Assembly: GCA_029959085.1 (NCBI GenBank)
Contig: JARWIR010000017.1
Coordinates: 24,479,507 to 24,543,506 of the forward strand
From: Nemophila menziesii
Lineage: Eukaryota > Streptophyta > Magnoliopsida > Boraginales > Hydrophyllaceae
Direction of reading: 5' to 3'
DNA: 64,000 nucleotides
Made by a program: the position numbers and the translations under genes. The notes under the pieces are model-generated. The model was not told the DNA's origin. It saw only the letters and a list, made by a program, of their open reading frames with translations, and ran no database searches. Each line of letters opens with the position of its first letter. Positions within the stretch are counted from its first letter, which is position 1. This document shows, piece by piece, positions 33,969-46,800 of this stretch.

Positions 33969-34884
33969 TGTTGGACCATTTAAAGTGTAAATGGGATTTC
34001 TCCCATCCCACATCGGTAGTAAGGAAGAGGAAAAAAGGGTTTTTAACAAATGTGATGGCATTAGCTTCCAAAGAGCCCAACACCATGAACATGGAAAAGC
34101 AATGGAGAAGGCCACACGCGCGCACCACCACCACCACCACCCACCCGCCCGGCCCGGCCCGGCACCGGCACCGGCGGCGGCGGCGGCGTGGGCGTGGGTC
34201 GTGGGTCGTGGGTCGTGGGTCGTGGTTCGTGGTTCGTGGTTCGTGGGGAGTCAAAAAATGAAAAATGAATCAAGTTTTACCACCAGCTATTATAGGGTCG
34301 TTAGCAATCAAACAAAGGTAAAACGTAAAATCAAAGATTCCACAAATCACGCGTGCGTTAAAGGTTAATTCATCAGCTGGCCAAGTCAACTAGCAGTTAC
34401 ACATGAATCCAAAACGTGTGGATTAGAGGAGTCAACTAAAACGTGGGATTAAGAGAATCAAATCAGTAACGGTCAATCAATTAGTAGGAGGGAATCGTGG
34501 AATTAATTGGTCCGTTACTTTGGTCAAAGGTTTCAAACTCCCCCTCCCCCTATAAATAGAGTTCACTCCTCAGCAGTATCAACTACGAAAATCACAAAGC
34601 AAAAGCAAAAACGCTCTCCCCTACCTACTCAGAAATAAACCATTGTAGTCTTCCTAGTTTTTTCCGTTTGGAGATACCGGCTCGCCGGAATATCTTTTAA
34701 ACGCTAGACTTATTTCCGTGTAATCGTTTTTCCGCTTATTTACGTGTAATCGTTGCTTTGTATTCCGTGTAAGTTCTGATTTTCGTTTGTAATAGCTAGT
34801 TGACATTTTAAATCAATATTTCTATTTCTGTTTTGAATTGCTTTCCATTTCTTTTCTTTACGAACGGTGAATTTTTCACCTACA
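33969..34884 (+). repeat. Copia-3 5' LTR with promoter
   Basis: TGTTGGACC…CACCTACA. A CTATAAATAGAG TATA box is at about 34550-34560. An unusual GC-rich block (34120-34250) holds CACC, CCGG and CGG repeats, then GTGGGTC/GTGGTTC heptads with five GGG runs (34190-34219) forming a canonical G-quadruplex pattern. Confidence 0.93.
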
Positions 34885-34944
34885 ATTTTAAAAGATATCC
34901 CGGCGTTAGCTTTTCACCGTTCTCTTTTTTTTTTTTTTTCTGAA

Positions 34945-37900
34945 ATGGCTTTTCAAAACACAGCAGTTGCTTCATCATTGAACGCAAAGGCTTTTCCCAA
35001 CGTGAATCAGGTGGAATCCCTTAATGGTTCCAACTACAAACGTTGGGCACAAAAGATCCTTATCTGTCTTGAACAGTACGAACTGGACTTCGTTTTATAC
35101 GAGGATCCTCCACAATTAGTGGACAATGGGGTTCCCACTGAAGAAGAACAGACTAGGCATCTTGCTCTGGAAGCCAAGTATAAACGAGCTAATACCATGG
35201 CTCGAGGGTGGATGTTGAACAATGTCTCAAACCTCATTTTTGATCTTCTTGCCAAAGAAAAATCGGCAAAGATCATATGGGAGACACTTGAGAAAAAATA
35301 TGGGGCTGAGGATTCTGGTAAAAAGAAATATGTGACTGGGGCCTGGTACAACTTTCGTCTCACCGATCAAAAACCCATGACCGAACAACTCCACATCTAT
35401 GAGAACCTTTGCGCGGATGTGATTGCTGAAGGTATGAAAATGTGTGAAATTCTCCAAGCCAATATCCTGCTAGAAAAATTCCCACCTTCCTGGAGCGAAT
35501 ACCGTAATCAACTGAAGCACAAGAAGAAGGAAATGACACTACAAGAGCTGATTAGCCACATTCAAGTCGAAGAGGCTAATCGACTCAAAGACAGGTCTAT
35601 CTCTTTTACTACTCATTCCTCCAAAGCTAATCTTGTTGAAAGTTCTAGTGAAGGTAACAAAGGCAGGTTCAAAGGAAAGGGTAAACAACAAGGCCACAAC
35701 AAATCCAAATCTGGGGGAAACAAGAATCGCGGTAACTCCAAAGGTGGTGGGTTCAAAACCTCTGGTAAGATTCAAAAACCCAAAGGCGCGTGTTACTGTT
35801 GTGGGAAGGAAGGACATAAGGCTTTCGAGTGCAAACTTAGAGCTGATCAAGGTCCCAAACCTGCCGCAAATCTGGTCGAGACCGAAGAGATTATTGCTGC
35901 AGTGATGGTTGAGGTAAACTTAATTGAGAACAAAACGGAGTGGATTCTTGACACTGGAGCTTCTCGTCATTTCTGCTCAACGAAATCCATGTTCAAGAAA
36001 TTCGAAGAAGCAACAAATGATGAATTTGTCTACATGGGTGACTCCTCAACCGCCATGGTCTTCGGTAAAGGACAGGTTTCTCTCAAACTCACTTCTGGTA
36101 AAACCCTAGAGTTGAATGATGTTCTCTTCGTCCCCTGTCTCCGTAGGAACCTAGTTTCCGGAGCTCTTCTTAATAAAGTAGGCCTTAAACTTGTATTTGA
36201 AGGGGGGAAAATGGTTATTACCAAAAATGATGAATTTGTGGGGAAAGGGTACATGAATGGTGGTTTGTTTGTTTTAAATACTGTACCAATGAATGAGAAT
36301 GCCTCTGATTTTGCTTATGTTGTTGAATCTCTTGACACTTGGCATAGTAGACTAGGTCACCTTAACATATCCTCAATTAAAAGGCTTAAAGAACTTGGAC
36401 TAATATCCCTCACTAAAATAGATGACTTTTCCAAATGTCAAATTTGTGTTGAATCCAAACTTGCGAAGAAGCCCTTTAAGCCTGTGACCACTAGAAAGAC
36501 TAGTCTACTTGAATTAGTGCATTCTGACTTAGCTGATTTTAAAAATTCCGCTAGTAGAGGAGGAAAACTTTACTATATAACCTTTGTAGATGACTACTCT
36601 AGGTTCACTAAAGTGTATCTTCTTAAAAGTAAAGACGAGGCGGAAAACGCGTTTTTAAAATACAAAGCTGAAGTAGAAAATCAACTAGACTGTAAAATTA
36701 AAAGACTTAGGTCAGATAGAGGAGGCGAATATAGTTCTAATTCACTTAAAGAGTTTTGTGAAATGAATGGGATAATCCACGAACTTAGTGCCCCCTATAC
36801 ACCCCAACAAAATGCCATAGCTGAGAGGAAAAATAGATCCCTTAAAGAGACTATGAATGCTATGTTAATAAGTTCAGGTTTACCAAACAACATGTGGGGG
36901 GAAGCTGTTCTATCAGCATGTTATGTCCTTAATAGGGTACCCCATAAATCCCTAGATAAGACCCCATATGAGATGTGGAAAGGGTTCCCACCTAACCTGA
37001 AATTCTTAAAAGTGTGGGGGTGTCTGGCTAAAGTCAAATTACCCGATTTTAAAACAGTCACTGTTGGACCTAAAACAATAGACTCTGCATTCATAGGGTA
37101 CGCTCAGAATAGTGCAGCCTATAGATTCCTATCATTAGACGATAACTCCGTTTTTGAATCTAGAGATGCTGAATTCTTTGAAAACATCTTCCCTTTGAAA
37201 TCTGTGCATACTATTGATTCTTCTTTGTCTTCTAGTAACTTATCTGATGAGGTTAATGTTCCGTTATGTGAGAGTGCCCCTGGCCCCTCTACCTCCTATG
37301 TGCCTAGTAGTATTCCTGAGGAAGAACTTAGGAGGAGTAAGAGGCATAGGACCGAGACCAGTTTCAGACCTGATTTTATCACAGCCTTCTTAACCGAAGG
37401 TTTTCACATTGACCTGATAAGTGAACAGGTTGTCACCTGTCTCCTCATGGAGGAAGACCCAAAAACTTATACCGATGCTTTGAGATCGGTAGATGCTAGT
37501 TTTTGGAAAGAAGCCATCAATAGCGAACTTGAGTCTATTAGAAGTAATCATACGTGGGAATTAACTGACCTACCCAAAGGCAGCAAACCCATAAACAGCA
37601 AATGGATTTTTAAGAAAAAGTTGAGACCTGATGGCTCAATAGAAAAATTCAAAGCTAAGCTTGTCATTAAGGGTTTCACCCAAAAGAAAGGCCTTGATTA
37701 CTTCGACACTTATTCCCCTGTGACCAAAATCGCCACCATTAGGACCCTCATCGCTCTTGCGGTCATTCACAAACTTGTCATACATCAGATGGATGTTAAG
37801 ACTGCGTTTCTGAATGGGGACCTAGATGAAGAGATCTATATGGCCCAGCCTGAAGGGTGTGTGGTTCCTGGTCAATGGGATAAGGTGTGCAAGTTAAAGA

Positions 37901-39024
37901 AGTCTTTGTATGGCTTAAAACAGGCACCCAAAAAATGGTATGAAAAACTCGATAGTACCCTTATCTCCGATGGGTTTGTGGTCAACACTTCTGACTCATG
38001 TGTTTACTCCAAAGTAAGAGGATCAGAGTGTACTATCATCTGCCTGTATGTAGATGACATGCTCATCTTCGGCACTTCTCTTCATACCATAAATGAGACC
38101 AAACGCTTCTTGTCTTCTAAGTTTGACATGAAAGACATGGGAGAAGCAGATGTAATTCTTGGGGTAAAAATCATTAGGAGCAGTAATGGTATTTCCCTGA
38201 GTCAGTCTCATTACGTAGAAAGGATGTTGAAGAAATTCGACTCCTTTGAGGTGACACCTGTAAATACTCCCTATGATTCTAGTATTCATTTATCTAAAAA
38301 TTCTGGAGATGCTGTATCCCAAAATGAATATGCCAAAATCATAGGCAGTGTGATGTTCTTAATGAACTACACTCGACCCGATATTGCCTACGCCGTCAGT
38401 AGACTTAGTCGCTATACTCATAACCCGAGTAATGACCACTGGGTTGCTCTTCGTCGTCTTCTAAAGTACCTGCGAGGTACTATGGACCTAGCATTGCATT
38501 ACAGCTCTTTCCCTGCAGTTCTTGAGGGATTCTGTGATGCAAACTGGATCTCTGACAATGACGAAGTTAACTCCACCAGTGGTTATGTTTTCTCCTTAGG
38601 AGGAGGTGCTATATCGTGGAAGTCCTCTAAACAGACTTGTATAGCACGCTCCACCATGGAGTCTGAGTTTATAGCACTAGAGATGGCTGGACAAGAAGCT
38701 GAGTGGTTGAGAAGTCTCTTAGCAGATGTGCCCCTTTGGGAAGGTAAGGCCACACCTGTGTGTATCCATTGTGACTCACAAGCAGCCATTGCAGTTGCTC
38801 ATCAAAGTGCTTACAATGGAAAGAAGAGACATATACGCATCAGACATGGCTCAGTAAAATAGTTACTGAAGAATGGTGTGATAGCCTTGGAGTATGTACG
38901 ATCAGAAGAAAATCTCGCTGATCCTTTTACCAAAGGCCTACCCAGGAGAGTTGTTCTGGATACGTCGAGGGGGATGGGGTTGAGACCCATTAATGGGGAA
39001 CATGTGACTCTTGAGTCAAGATGA
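34945..39024 (+). pseudogene. Copia-3 gag-pol polyprotein, one nonsense codon
   Basis: From the ATG at 34945 the frame is open to a TAG at codon 1306 (38860-38862), then continues in the same frame for 53 codons to a natural-looking TGA at 39022. Domains: UBN2-type gag (about 20-250); CX2CX4HX4C knuckle at 283-296; protease DTGA at 336-339; GAG_pre-integrase WHSRLGH from 466; integrase D528, D591, E627 (35-residue spacing); reverse transcriptase with YVDD at 1035-1038; RNase H from about 1190. The nonsense codon falls at the end of RNase H, where a CAG would be expected by family comparison. All catalytic motifs precede it, so a nearly full polyprotein could still be made. A start further upstream would require GTG and lies inside the LTR, so the ATG is preferred. 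Confidence 0.9.
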
Positions 39025-39552
39025 TCTCCAGTCATTCCTATGGCATAAAACTAAAGCAATATGGATTCATAGCCACGTGTGGTGGTCCTTATGAGAAGGA
39101 CTTGATGAATCAGAATTCATAGCCTATATGGTGGTCCTTTTGAGAAGGACTTGATGAATTCAAGGGTAGTAGCAAAACCCCAAACCTTTATAAACAAAAT
39201 GTCAAGGAGACGTACCTTGAACAAATGTAAATAAAGGTATCCACAAAGTTCATAGCCCACAAGGGTGGTTCTTAGAGAAGGACTTGATGAACTAAACTGA
39301 AAGGTGAGGTTCGAGGAGACCATAACTTTCAGCAGGGTAGAGTATGTGTTGTGAGGGCCTCTATCGGAAACCGTTAAAGTTCAAGACTAGGTTCACTTTA
39401 AACGGAATTCGGTGGTTGCCTCACTTCACTACGTGACAATTCAAATCGAAAGATATTGGCACTTAAGTACAATTCACCCAAACGCTGAAAGTCGTGGAAA
39501 CCTGATCACTTTCTCTCCAAACCTCTGTTGACACTTCAAATGTGTGGGGGAT

Positions 39553-40479
39553 TGTTGGACCATTTAAAGTGTAAATGGGATTTCTCCCATCCCACATCGG
39601 TAGTAAGGAAGAGGAAAAAAGGGTTTTTAACAAATGTGATGGCATTAGCTTCCAAAGAGCCCAACACCATGAACATGGAAAAGCAATGGAGAAGGCCACA
39701 CGCGCGCACCACCACCACCACCACCCACCCGCCCGGCCCGGCCCGGCACCGGCACCGGCGGCGGCGGCGGCGTGGTCGTGGGTCGTGGTTCGTGGTTCGT
39801 GGTTCGTGGTTCGTGGTTCGTGGGGAGTTTGGGGAGTTTGGGGAGTCAAAAAATGAAAAATGAATCAAGTTTTACCACCAGCTATTATAGGGTCGTTAGC
39901 AATCAAACAAAGGTAAAACGTAAAATCAAAGATTCCACAAATCACGCGTGCGTTAAAGGTTAATTCATCAGCTGGCCAAGTCAACTAGCAGTTACACATG
40001 AATCCAAAACGTGTGGATTAGAGGAGTCAACTAAAACGTGGGATTAAGAGAATCAAATCAGTAACGGTCAATCAATTAGTAGGAGGGAATCGTGGAATTA
40101 ATTGGTCCGTTACTTTGGTCAAAGGTTTCAAACTCCCCCTCCCCCTATAAATAGAGTTCACTCCTCAGCAGTATCAACTACGAAAATCACAAAGCAAAAG
40201 CAAAAACGCTCTCCCCTACCTACTCAGAAATAAACCATTGTAGTCTTCCTAGTTTTTTCCGTTTGGAGATACCGGCTCGCCGGAATATCTTTTAAACGCT
40301 AGACTTATTTCCGTGTAATCGTTTTTCCGCTTATTTACGTGTAATCGTTGCTTTGTATTCCGTGTAAGTTCTGATTTTCGTTTGTAATAGCTAGTTGACA
40401 TTTTAAATCAATATTTCTATTTCTGTTTTGAATTGCTTTCCATTTCTTTTCTTTACGAACGGTGAATTTTTCACCTACA
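39553..40479 (+). repeat. Copia-3 3' LTR, upstream of GLR-B
   Basis: 927 bp, identical to the 5' LTR apart from the heptad tract (fewer GTGGGTC, more GTGGTTC units, and three GGGGAGTTT-type units in place of one). It carries its own TATA box at about 40145-40155, pointing toward GLR-B. Confidence 0.93.
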
Positions 40480-40751
40480 ATATTTGACTATAATTAATTG
40501 TTTCTCATGGATTCTTGGTAGCTAAGTTGACAATTTATTTGTCTTCAATCGAATTTTGGGTCTTTACGCTTATAAAATTTTCCTTTGAGAGTGATATTAC
40601 TGAAGACTTATTATTCTTGAGGATTTCAAGTCGCTCTTAATCATTCTGTGTATAATATTGATTACAAAAGTTAACAAGTCTGCACGAATTTTGTTATATT
40701 TTCTTGTGCTTTAAGTTATTACTACGTCATGGTCAAGACTTATCTCACACA

Positions 40752-40760
40752 TATATAAAT
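40752..40760 (+). promoter_or_regulatory. Likely GLR-B TATA box
   Basis: TATATAAAT lies 138-146 bp before the GLR-B ATG, giving a predicted transcription start near 40783 and a 5' leader of about 115 bp. It lies 273 bp downstream of the Copia-3 LTR end, so LTR sequence occupies the immediate upstream regulatory region. Confidence 0.6.
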
Positions 40761-40897
40761 ACACAGGTCTTCTAGCTACTTGCTTAATATTGAACCGAGT
40801 TGTCCAACTGCTCTAAAAACTAAACTTCATTCAACCATTATATGTTAAGAGTTGCAATTCAAAAACAAAAGTAAATACTTTTATTCATTGGCGAAAC

Positions 40898-43800
40898 ATG
40901 CAGAAACCAAGGATGAAAATCTTCAAAGTATTAAGCATCATCTCATTTTGCCTACTCATTATTCCATGTTTTAGCTCTGCAGCTAAACACAACAAGAAAA
41001 ATGTCGTCAACTTTCAAGTTGGTGTGATTCTTGATCTGAATTCAACAGTAGGGCGTATTGGTACCAGCTGCTTATTAATGGCGCTTTCTGATTTTTATTC
41101 TGTCCACTCAAACTATACAACAAGGGTTGTTCTTCATTTTAATGACTCCAAAGAAGTCATCGACGCTGCAGCTTCTGGTACTTTAATTAACACTTTCAAT
41201 TTCTAATCATCTGTTAGAGATCTCAAAGTATATTATGATTCGTGAAAATGATTTCAAACTATATAGTACAACAATAAGTAATTACTAGTTAATAATTCGT
41301 TCAAAATAGCTAGCTTAACATATTAATTAGTGGATATTTATATACACCTGAAGCAGATGCCCTTGGCGTACCGGGGCTGCAACCTGCAGGTCCATGATGA
41401 AAAAAATTATGCTTATGTAATATTCTTTAATTATAAAATAGAAATGTATATGTAATTTTAATTCAAAAATATAAACTTTGGCCATCAAAAACTATCTACC
41501 CACTCAATTAATAGTTTTAAGTTATTAAAACAATATTTATCTCAGTTTATATCTATACAAAAAAATTTAGAAGATTTTCTAAGTTTGTAGTTGACATTCT
41601 GTTCATTAATAACTATTCAAGGTAATGTATACTAGTGGAAGTTGTATATATAGTCGTTTTAGAAGAATGAACAAATTATATTAATTTAATTTGCTTATTA
41701 TACAACTTGTACATTCTTATTAAACATTAAGTAAAATAATTTATATTAGGGGAAACGTCGCCAAGAAAAAAGTAGCTTCCAAGTAGTTGATCACCATCAT
41801 ATTAGAGAGCAAAATATGACATAAAAATGTCATTGTATTCCATCGATCCCATCCCAGTGTTCTTATTTTAATTAACTCATAATATTTATAAAAGTAATAA
41901 TATATATCATATATATCACCTAAATTTATATCATCTAAAATATTATTTATGACTTGTGTTGAATAAAAGTGGATTATATATCATTACTATGTTTATAACA
42001 TGGTTAGACCATTTTCTAGTGTTTACACTCCTAATAAACAGTAATGATATATACCACCTAAAATTATATCATTCAAATATCTTCTACTAAAGTGGCCTAA
42101 ATTAGTTTGTAACAAATCATTAATTAGATTAAGAAAAAAATTATATCCAATCAATTCATGCCACGTGTCATTAGGTGGTATTTGAATAATATAGTAGTAT
42201 ATCATTATTCTAATCTATTATTCAACAACTATTATAACTTATGAATTTGTGCACGAAAAAAATCTGATTTTTGATTTTTTTAAACATTGATTTTGTAAAA
42301 TAAACACAACAAACATTATTTTTATTTATTGATAAAAATATAAAACAGGTTTTTGGATATAGAAACTGAGAGAACTGATTATTTTAGAACTAAAAGTATT
42401 TTTTAATTATAATTTAAATACTTGTAAAAAATATTAAAAAATATTTTGACATCAAAAATCATTTTAAGTTATTTTTTTTATAATCACTTATTTAGTGTTT
42501 TTAAAAAAAATGATTTTAAAAAGTTAAAATCATTTTAAATAATTATTTTTAAAAACAATTTTAAACAAGCATTAATTGTGGCTGAAGTTTGGGGTAAGGG
42601 TAGGGGTAGGGAAGGGGTTGCTGCCCCATCCTTTACTTGGATTAGTCCCTAGCTAGACTGACTCTCACATAGTCATACATAACCCTTTCTATTAGTTAAT
42701 AATATGACAAGATTACATTATTAACCCTGTTGGACTTAGATTAATTTGCTAGAATTTTGGTTATTCTTCTAAACAGTACAGTCAATAACTTCTAGTCTAA
42801 AGTGTCTCTTTGTTGTATTAAAAGAAAAGATTAGATTATTATTTAGGCAAACATATGAAAATTAATAGGGTTGATATGATCTCCAACTTTTACTTTCTTC
42901 TATAATCGTATTATATTTTGGATATAAAAGCCAATAAACATATATAGTAGGGATTTGTATTTATTAATTTTCTTTCATTGTCTAATTGTAATTAGGTCTA
43001 CATTTGTTGAGAGATGAGGGAGTAGATGCAATAATTGGGCCTCAAAAATCCGGACAAGCCAATTTTGTCATCAACCTTGGAGACAAAGCTCATGTACCAA
43101 TCATATCTTTCTCAGCAACCAACCCTTTTCTGCCTTCCAAAAGTGGTTTTTTTGTTCAAACGGCTGTAAGTGATGATGCTCAAGCTGGTGTTATAGCTGC
43201 CATCGTTAAAAACTTTCAATGGAATCAAGTTGTAATGATATATGAAGATTCAGACTATGGTAATGGTATTACATCTTATTTATCAAATTCGTTGCTAGAT
43301 GCTAATGCTAGAATCTCGTATAGAAGTGTGATTCCGGTTTCAGCTTCAGATGACTTTTTACACATAGAGTTACTCAAGATGATGACCATGCAAACTAGGG
43401 TTTTTGTGGTTCATTTATCGGAACCTCTTGCTACTCAGCTCTTTCTGAAAGCACGGGACATCGGGATGATGGATCAAGGTTATGTATGGATTGTGTCGAG
43501 CAGTTTAATGGATCTGTTTTCGTCATTAGATTCTCGTGTAATGGAAGCCATGCATGGTGTAATAGGTGTGAAGCCATTAGTTCCAAAATCAGAAAAACTT
43601 AACTATTTCATTAATAGGTGGAATAAGGAAAACCCTAGTACAAATATGATCATCTATGGGCTTTGGGCGTATGATACTCTCTGGGCATTGGCTATGGCTG
43701 CGGAAAGAGTTGGAATTAGGCATGTAAGTACCTTGATGAATACATCAGTGGAATCGAATCTTACTATGAGCCCGTTTACCTTCAATGTTTCTAATGTTGG

Positions 43801-46800
43801 TCCTGAACTTCTAAACGAGTTATCTAAAACAAGTTTAGATGGACTTATGGGAAAATTCTACCTCAAGAATGGAAAACTAGGGCATCCACCTTTTGAAATC
43901 CTTAATGTGGTCGAAAAAGAAGAAATAGTGGTTGGAATACTTGAGGTAAACGAAAATGAAAATTCCACAGGGACGATCCACCAAGGTCTAACAATAAATG
44001 AATTGAAGAGTATCACTTGGCCTGGAAATTCAACAATTGTACCGAAGGGTTATGAAATTCCAGTTAGTGGTAAGAAGCTAAGAGTTGGTGTGCCAGCAAT
44101 TTCAGGTTTTGAAGAATTTTGTAAAGTTGAGATAGATCCTCAGACAAATGCTACGCAGATAAGTGGCTATTATATTGACTTGTTCAATTTAGTCATGCAG
44201 TCACTGCCTTATGCTGTGCGCTATGAGTTTGTGCACTTTAAGAATACAAGTTATGATGCTCTCGTCCAGCAGGTTTATCTTCAGGTATGTCAAAAGAATT
44301 GTCATTTTAGTAGAAGTGTCACGTGTGTATCTTAAGAATCACTTTTGGTCTTTAGTTTCTAGTAAAAACACTTCTAGATTTCTTAAATGCATTTACAATA
44401 TCTTTATGAAATACTCCACATTCTTTCTATTAGAGTAATATTAGAGTAATGAATAATCATATATATTATTCAAAAACATACCATCCAAATACCACTTAAT
44501 GACATAACGTGAATTAGTTTGCTATATATCATTAATCTATTTATTTTCTTTATCTAATTAACGACTTATTACCAACCAATTCACGCCACGTCATTAAACG
44601 GTATATGAATGTCAGCCTGGCTATCGGCCGTACCGGTCCGGTTTCGGACCGGTTCTTATCGTGTACAACTCTTATCGGGCCGGACCGGTTTAACGGACCT
44701 CCACTATCGGTCCCGGTCCGGACCGCTTTTTCGGTCCTAGAAATCAAGAGTACGAACTGGTAAAGGAAACCGGTCTTCACGTTTCGGTTCCCGTTCCGGT
44801 TTCGGTCCTTACCGGTCCTAGGGGTTTTTTTTTAATAGCATCTCCACTCCAACACTCCTCAATTCTTTACCTATCTGCAAAATACAGAATTTAAACTAAT
44901 GTAAAATAGAAATTACATCTCCAGCAAGATTCAAAATGGATACTGTAAAAATTCCTGGAAAAAAACTAAAAAATTCAACAAAGTACAGCAGTGGCTTTAA
45001 TTTTTACAGAAAATCAATTTTTACACATTAAATTTCCACACATCAATTTCTCATCTAAATAAAAAAATTAATACAAACCTGTTATGTTGATGAAGAATAG
45101 AAGGATAAGTGGGTGCAATTTTTGTTACATATATAAGTTTTCTGATTTGGATAATGAATTTTTTTCATTTGTTCGATCAAAAGCAGAAGAAATGAGGAGT
45201 CTCAATTGGGGAATAATGAATGTTTGTTCGATCAATAGGAGAAGAAATGAGCCGCTCAATTGGTTTGATATTTTATATGGGGTGGGTTGATAATAAAGGG
45301 AGATTGGGCTAAAGGATTTGGGTTGATAAAGAAGCTGGACTAAAGTAAAAGGAATTGGGCTAAAAAATAAGATGGGCTAAGGTAAATGGGATGGGTTAAA
45401 TATAATTGGTTTTATATATATAAAAAAAAGGAACGGACCGTTACCGGTCCGTATCAGTCACGGACCGGTTCGGTCCAATGCAAAAACCCAATTTTTGAAA
45501 CGCCGCACGGTAAGCACAGAGCCGTACCGTATTCGTTCCGGCCACCCAACTCCACCGTTCCCGTTCCGTCGCCGGTGCTTATCGGTCTGGGCCGGACCAG
45601 CGGTCCGATAACCTGTGTCCGATAGCCAGGCTGATATGAATGGTATAATTTTAAATGGTATAGTATATATCATTACTTTTTCTATAAAATGTTTTTAAAG
45701 TATAAAGATGTTTTAACCGTTAATATATAGTTAACATTTAATATTTATATTAATATCAACATATATGATGGTTTTGGATAAAAACACTCAAAGCGATTTT
45801 TTGTTTTTAGGATGGTGATATATACCATTTAATATATTATCGATGATATAATGTAATTTAAGTTAAAATAAATTATTAATTTATTTATTTTATTTTTAAT
45901 TAATAATTTATTTTATTTAAATTATTCTACATCATGATATATATTAGGTGGTATGAATTTTGATGTATAATTATTCTGAGTCCTTAATATTTCACTTTGC
46001 ATGTCTCTATCTTTTACAAAATGAAATATTCTTCAAATCTAATGTTAGATTGTTTAATATTTTTACTAACCAATATTAATATAACACTTATTCCATGTTA
46101 ACTCAAATAAATTTATTATAATATTTACTTATATAATCTAATTACAATTATGTTATTAGAACTAATAAATATGATATAATTATTATATATGAAAGTCTTA
46201 TTATTTGCATACATAAGAGCTTTTAAAAGACGATTCGAACTAAATTACACGACATCTGATCATAGATATGGATCTAAAAAACTCGTATTGTTACGTATTC
46301 ACTTCTATCTCTTGCAATAAGTCTCCATAAGTAATCAGAAGGATCTTCTAGTTCCACATGCCTTATTTGCTCATTTGCGCCTCCTCTGGATAATTTATCT
46401 GCACACAGATTAGCTTCACGAAATATATAGCTAAAGTCAAAAGCCTGATGATCACATAAAATGACCCCACACTCGCGTCCTATATGAGACAGCCAACTAC
46501 CCGAACCGCCCTTCACTAGCGCGTGGAGCTCCCTCAAGTCCGTCTCAATATAGAGATCTTTGTAACCTTTCCTAACGGCCCATTTCAATCCAAAATGTAA
46601 TGCTAATACTTCTGATATGAGCAGCGAATCCACAATACACGTGCCAACAAAATCAGCAATGTAAGCTCCATCTCTATATCTTAATATACCACCAATGCCA
46701 GGTACGTCTCTCACTGAATTGTAACTACCATCTATATTCATTTTGTCTTTCTTCTTAGGCTTCACCCATTTCACCATTACACTTCTTGCAAGTTCAATTA

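Larger units (their letters stand above)
33969..40479 (+). mobile_element. Copia-3, nearly intact Ty1-copia retrotransposon
   Basis: 6511 bp with LTRs 33969-34884 and 39553-40479 and a perfect 5-bp target duplication ATATT (33964-33968 and 40480-40484). The LTRs appear identical except in one GC-rich tandem-repeat tract. A purine tract TGTGTGGGGGA precedes the 3' LTR. A single reading frame covers the interior with one nonsense codon. This is the youngest complete LTR element in the window. It lies 418 bp upstream of the GLR-B start codon, in the same orientation. Confidence 0.97.

Noticed and set aside
33961..34368. His/Arg/Pro-rich frames on both strands, repeated at 39463-39963
   Set aside because: They fall in the GC-rich tandem repeats of the Copia-3 LTRs; the composition comes from CACC/CGG/GTGGTTC repeats, with no domain or conserved start.
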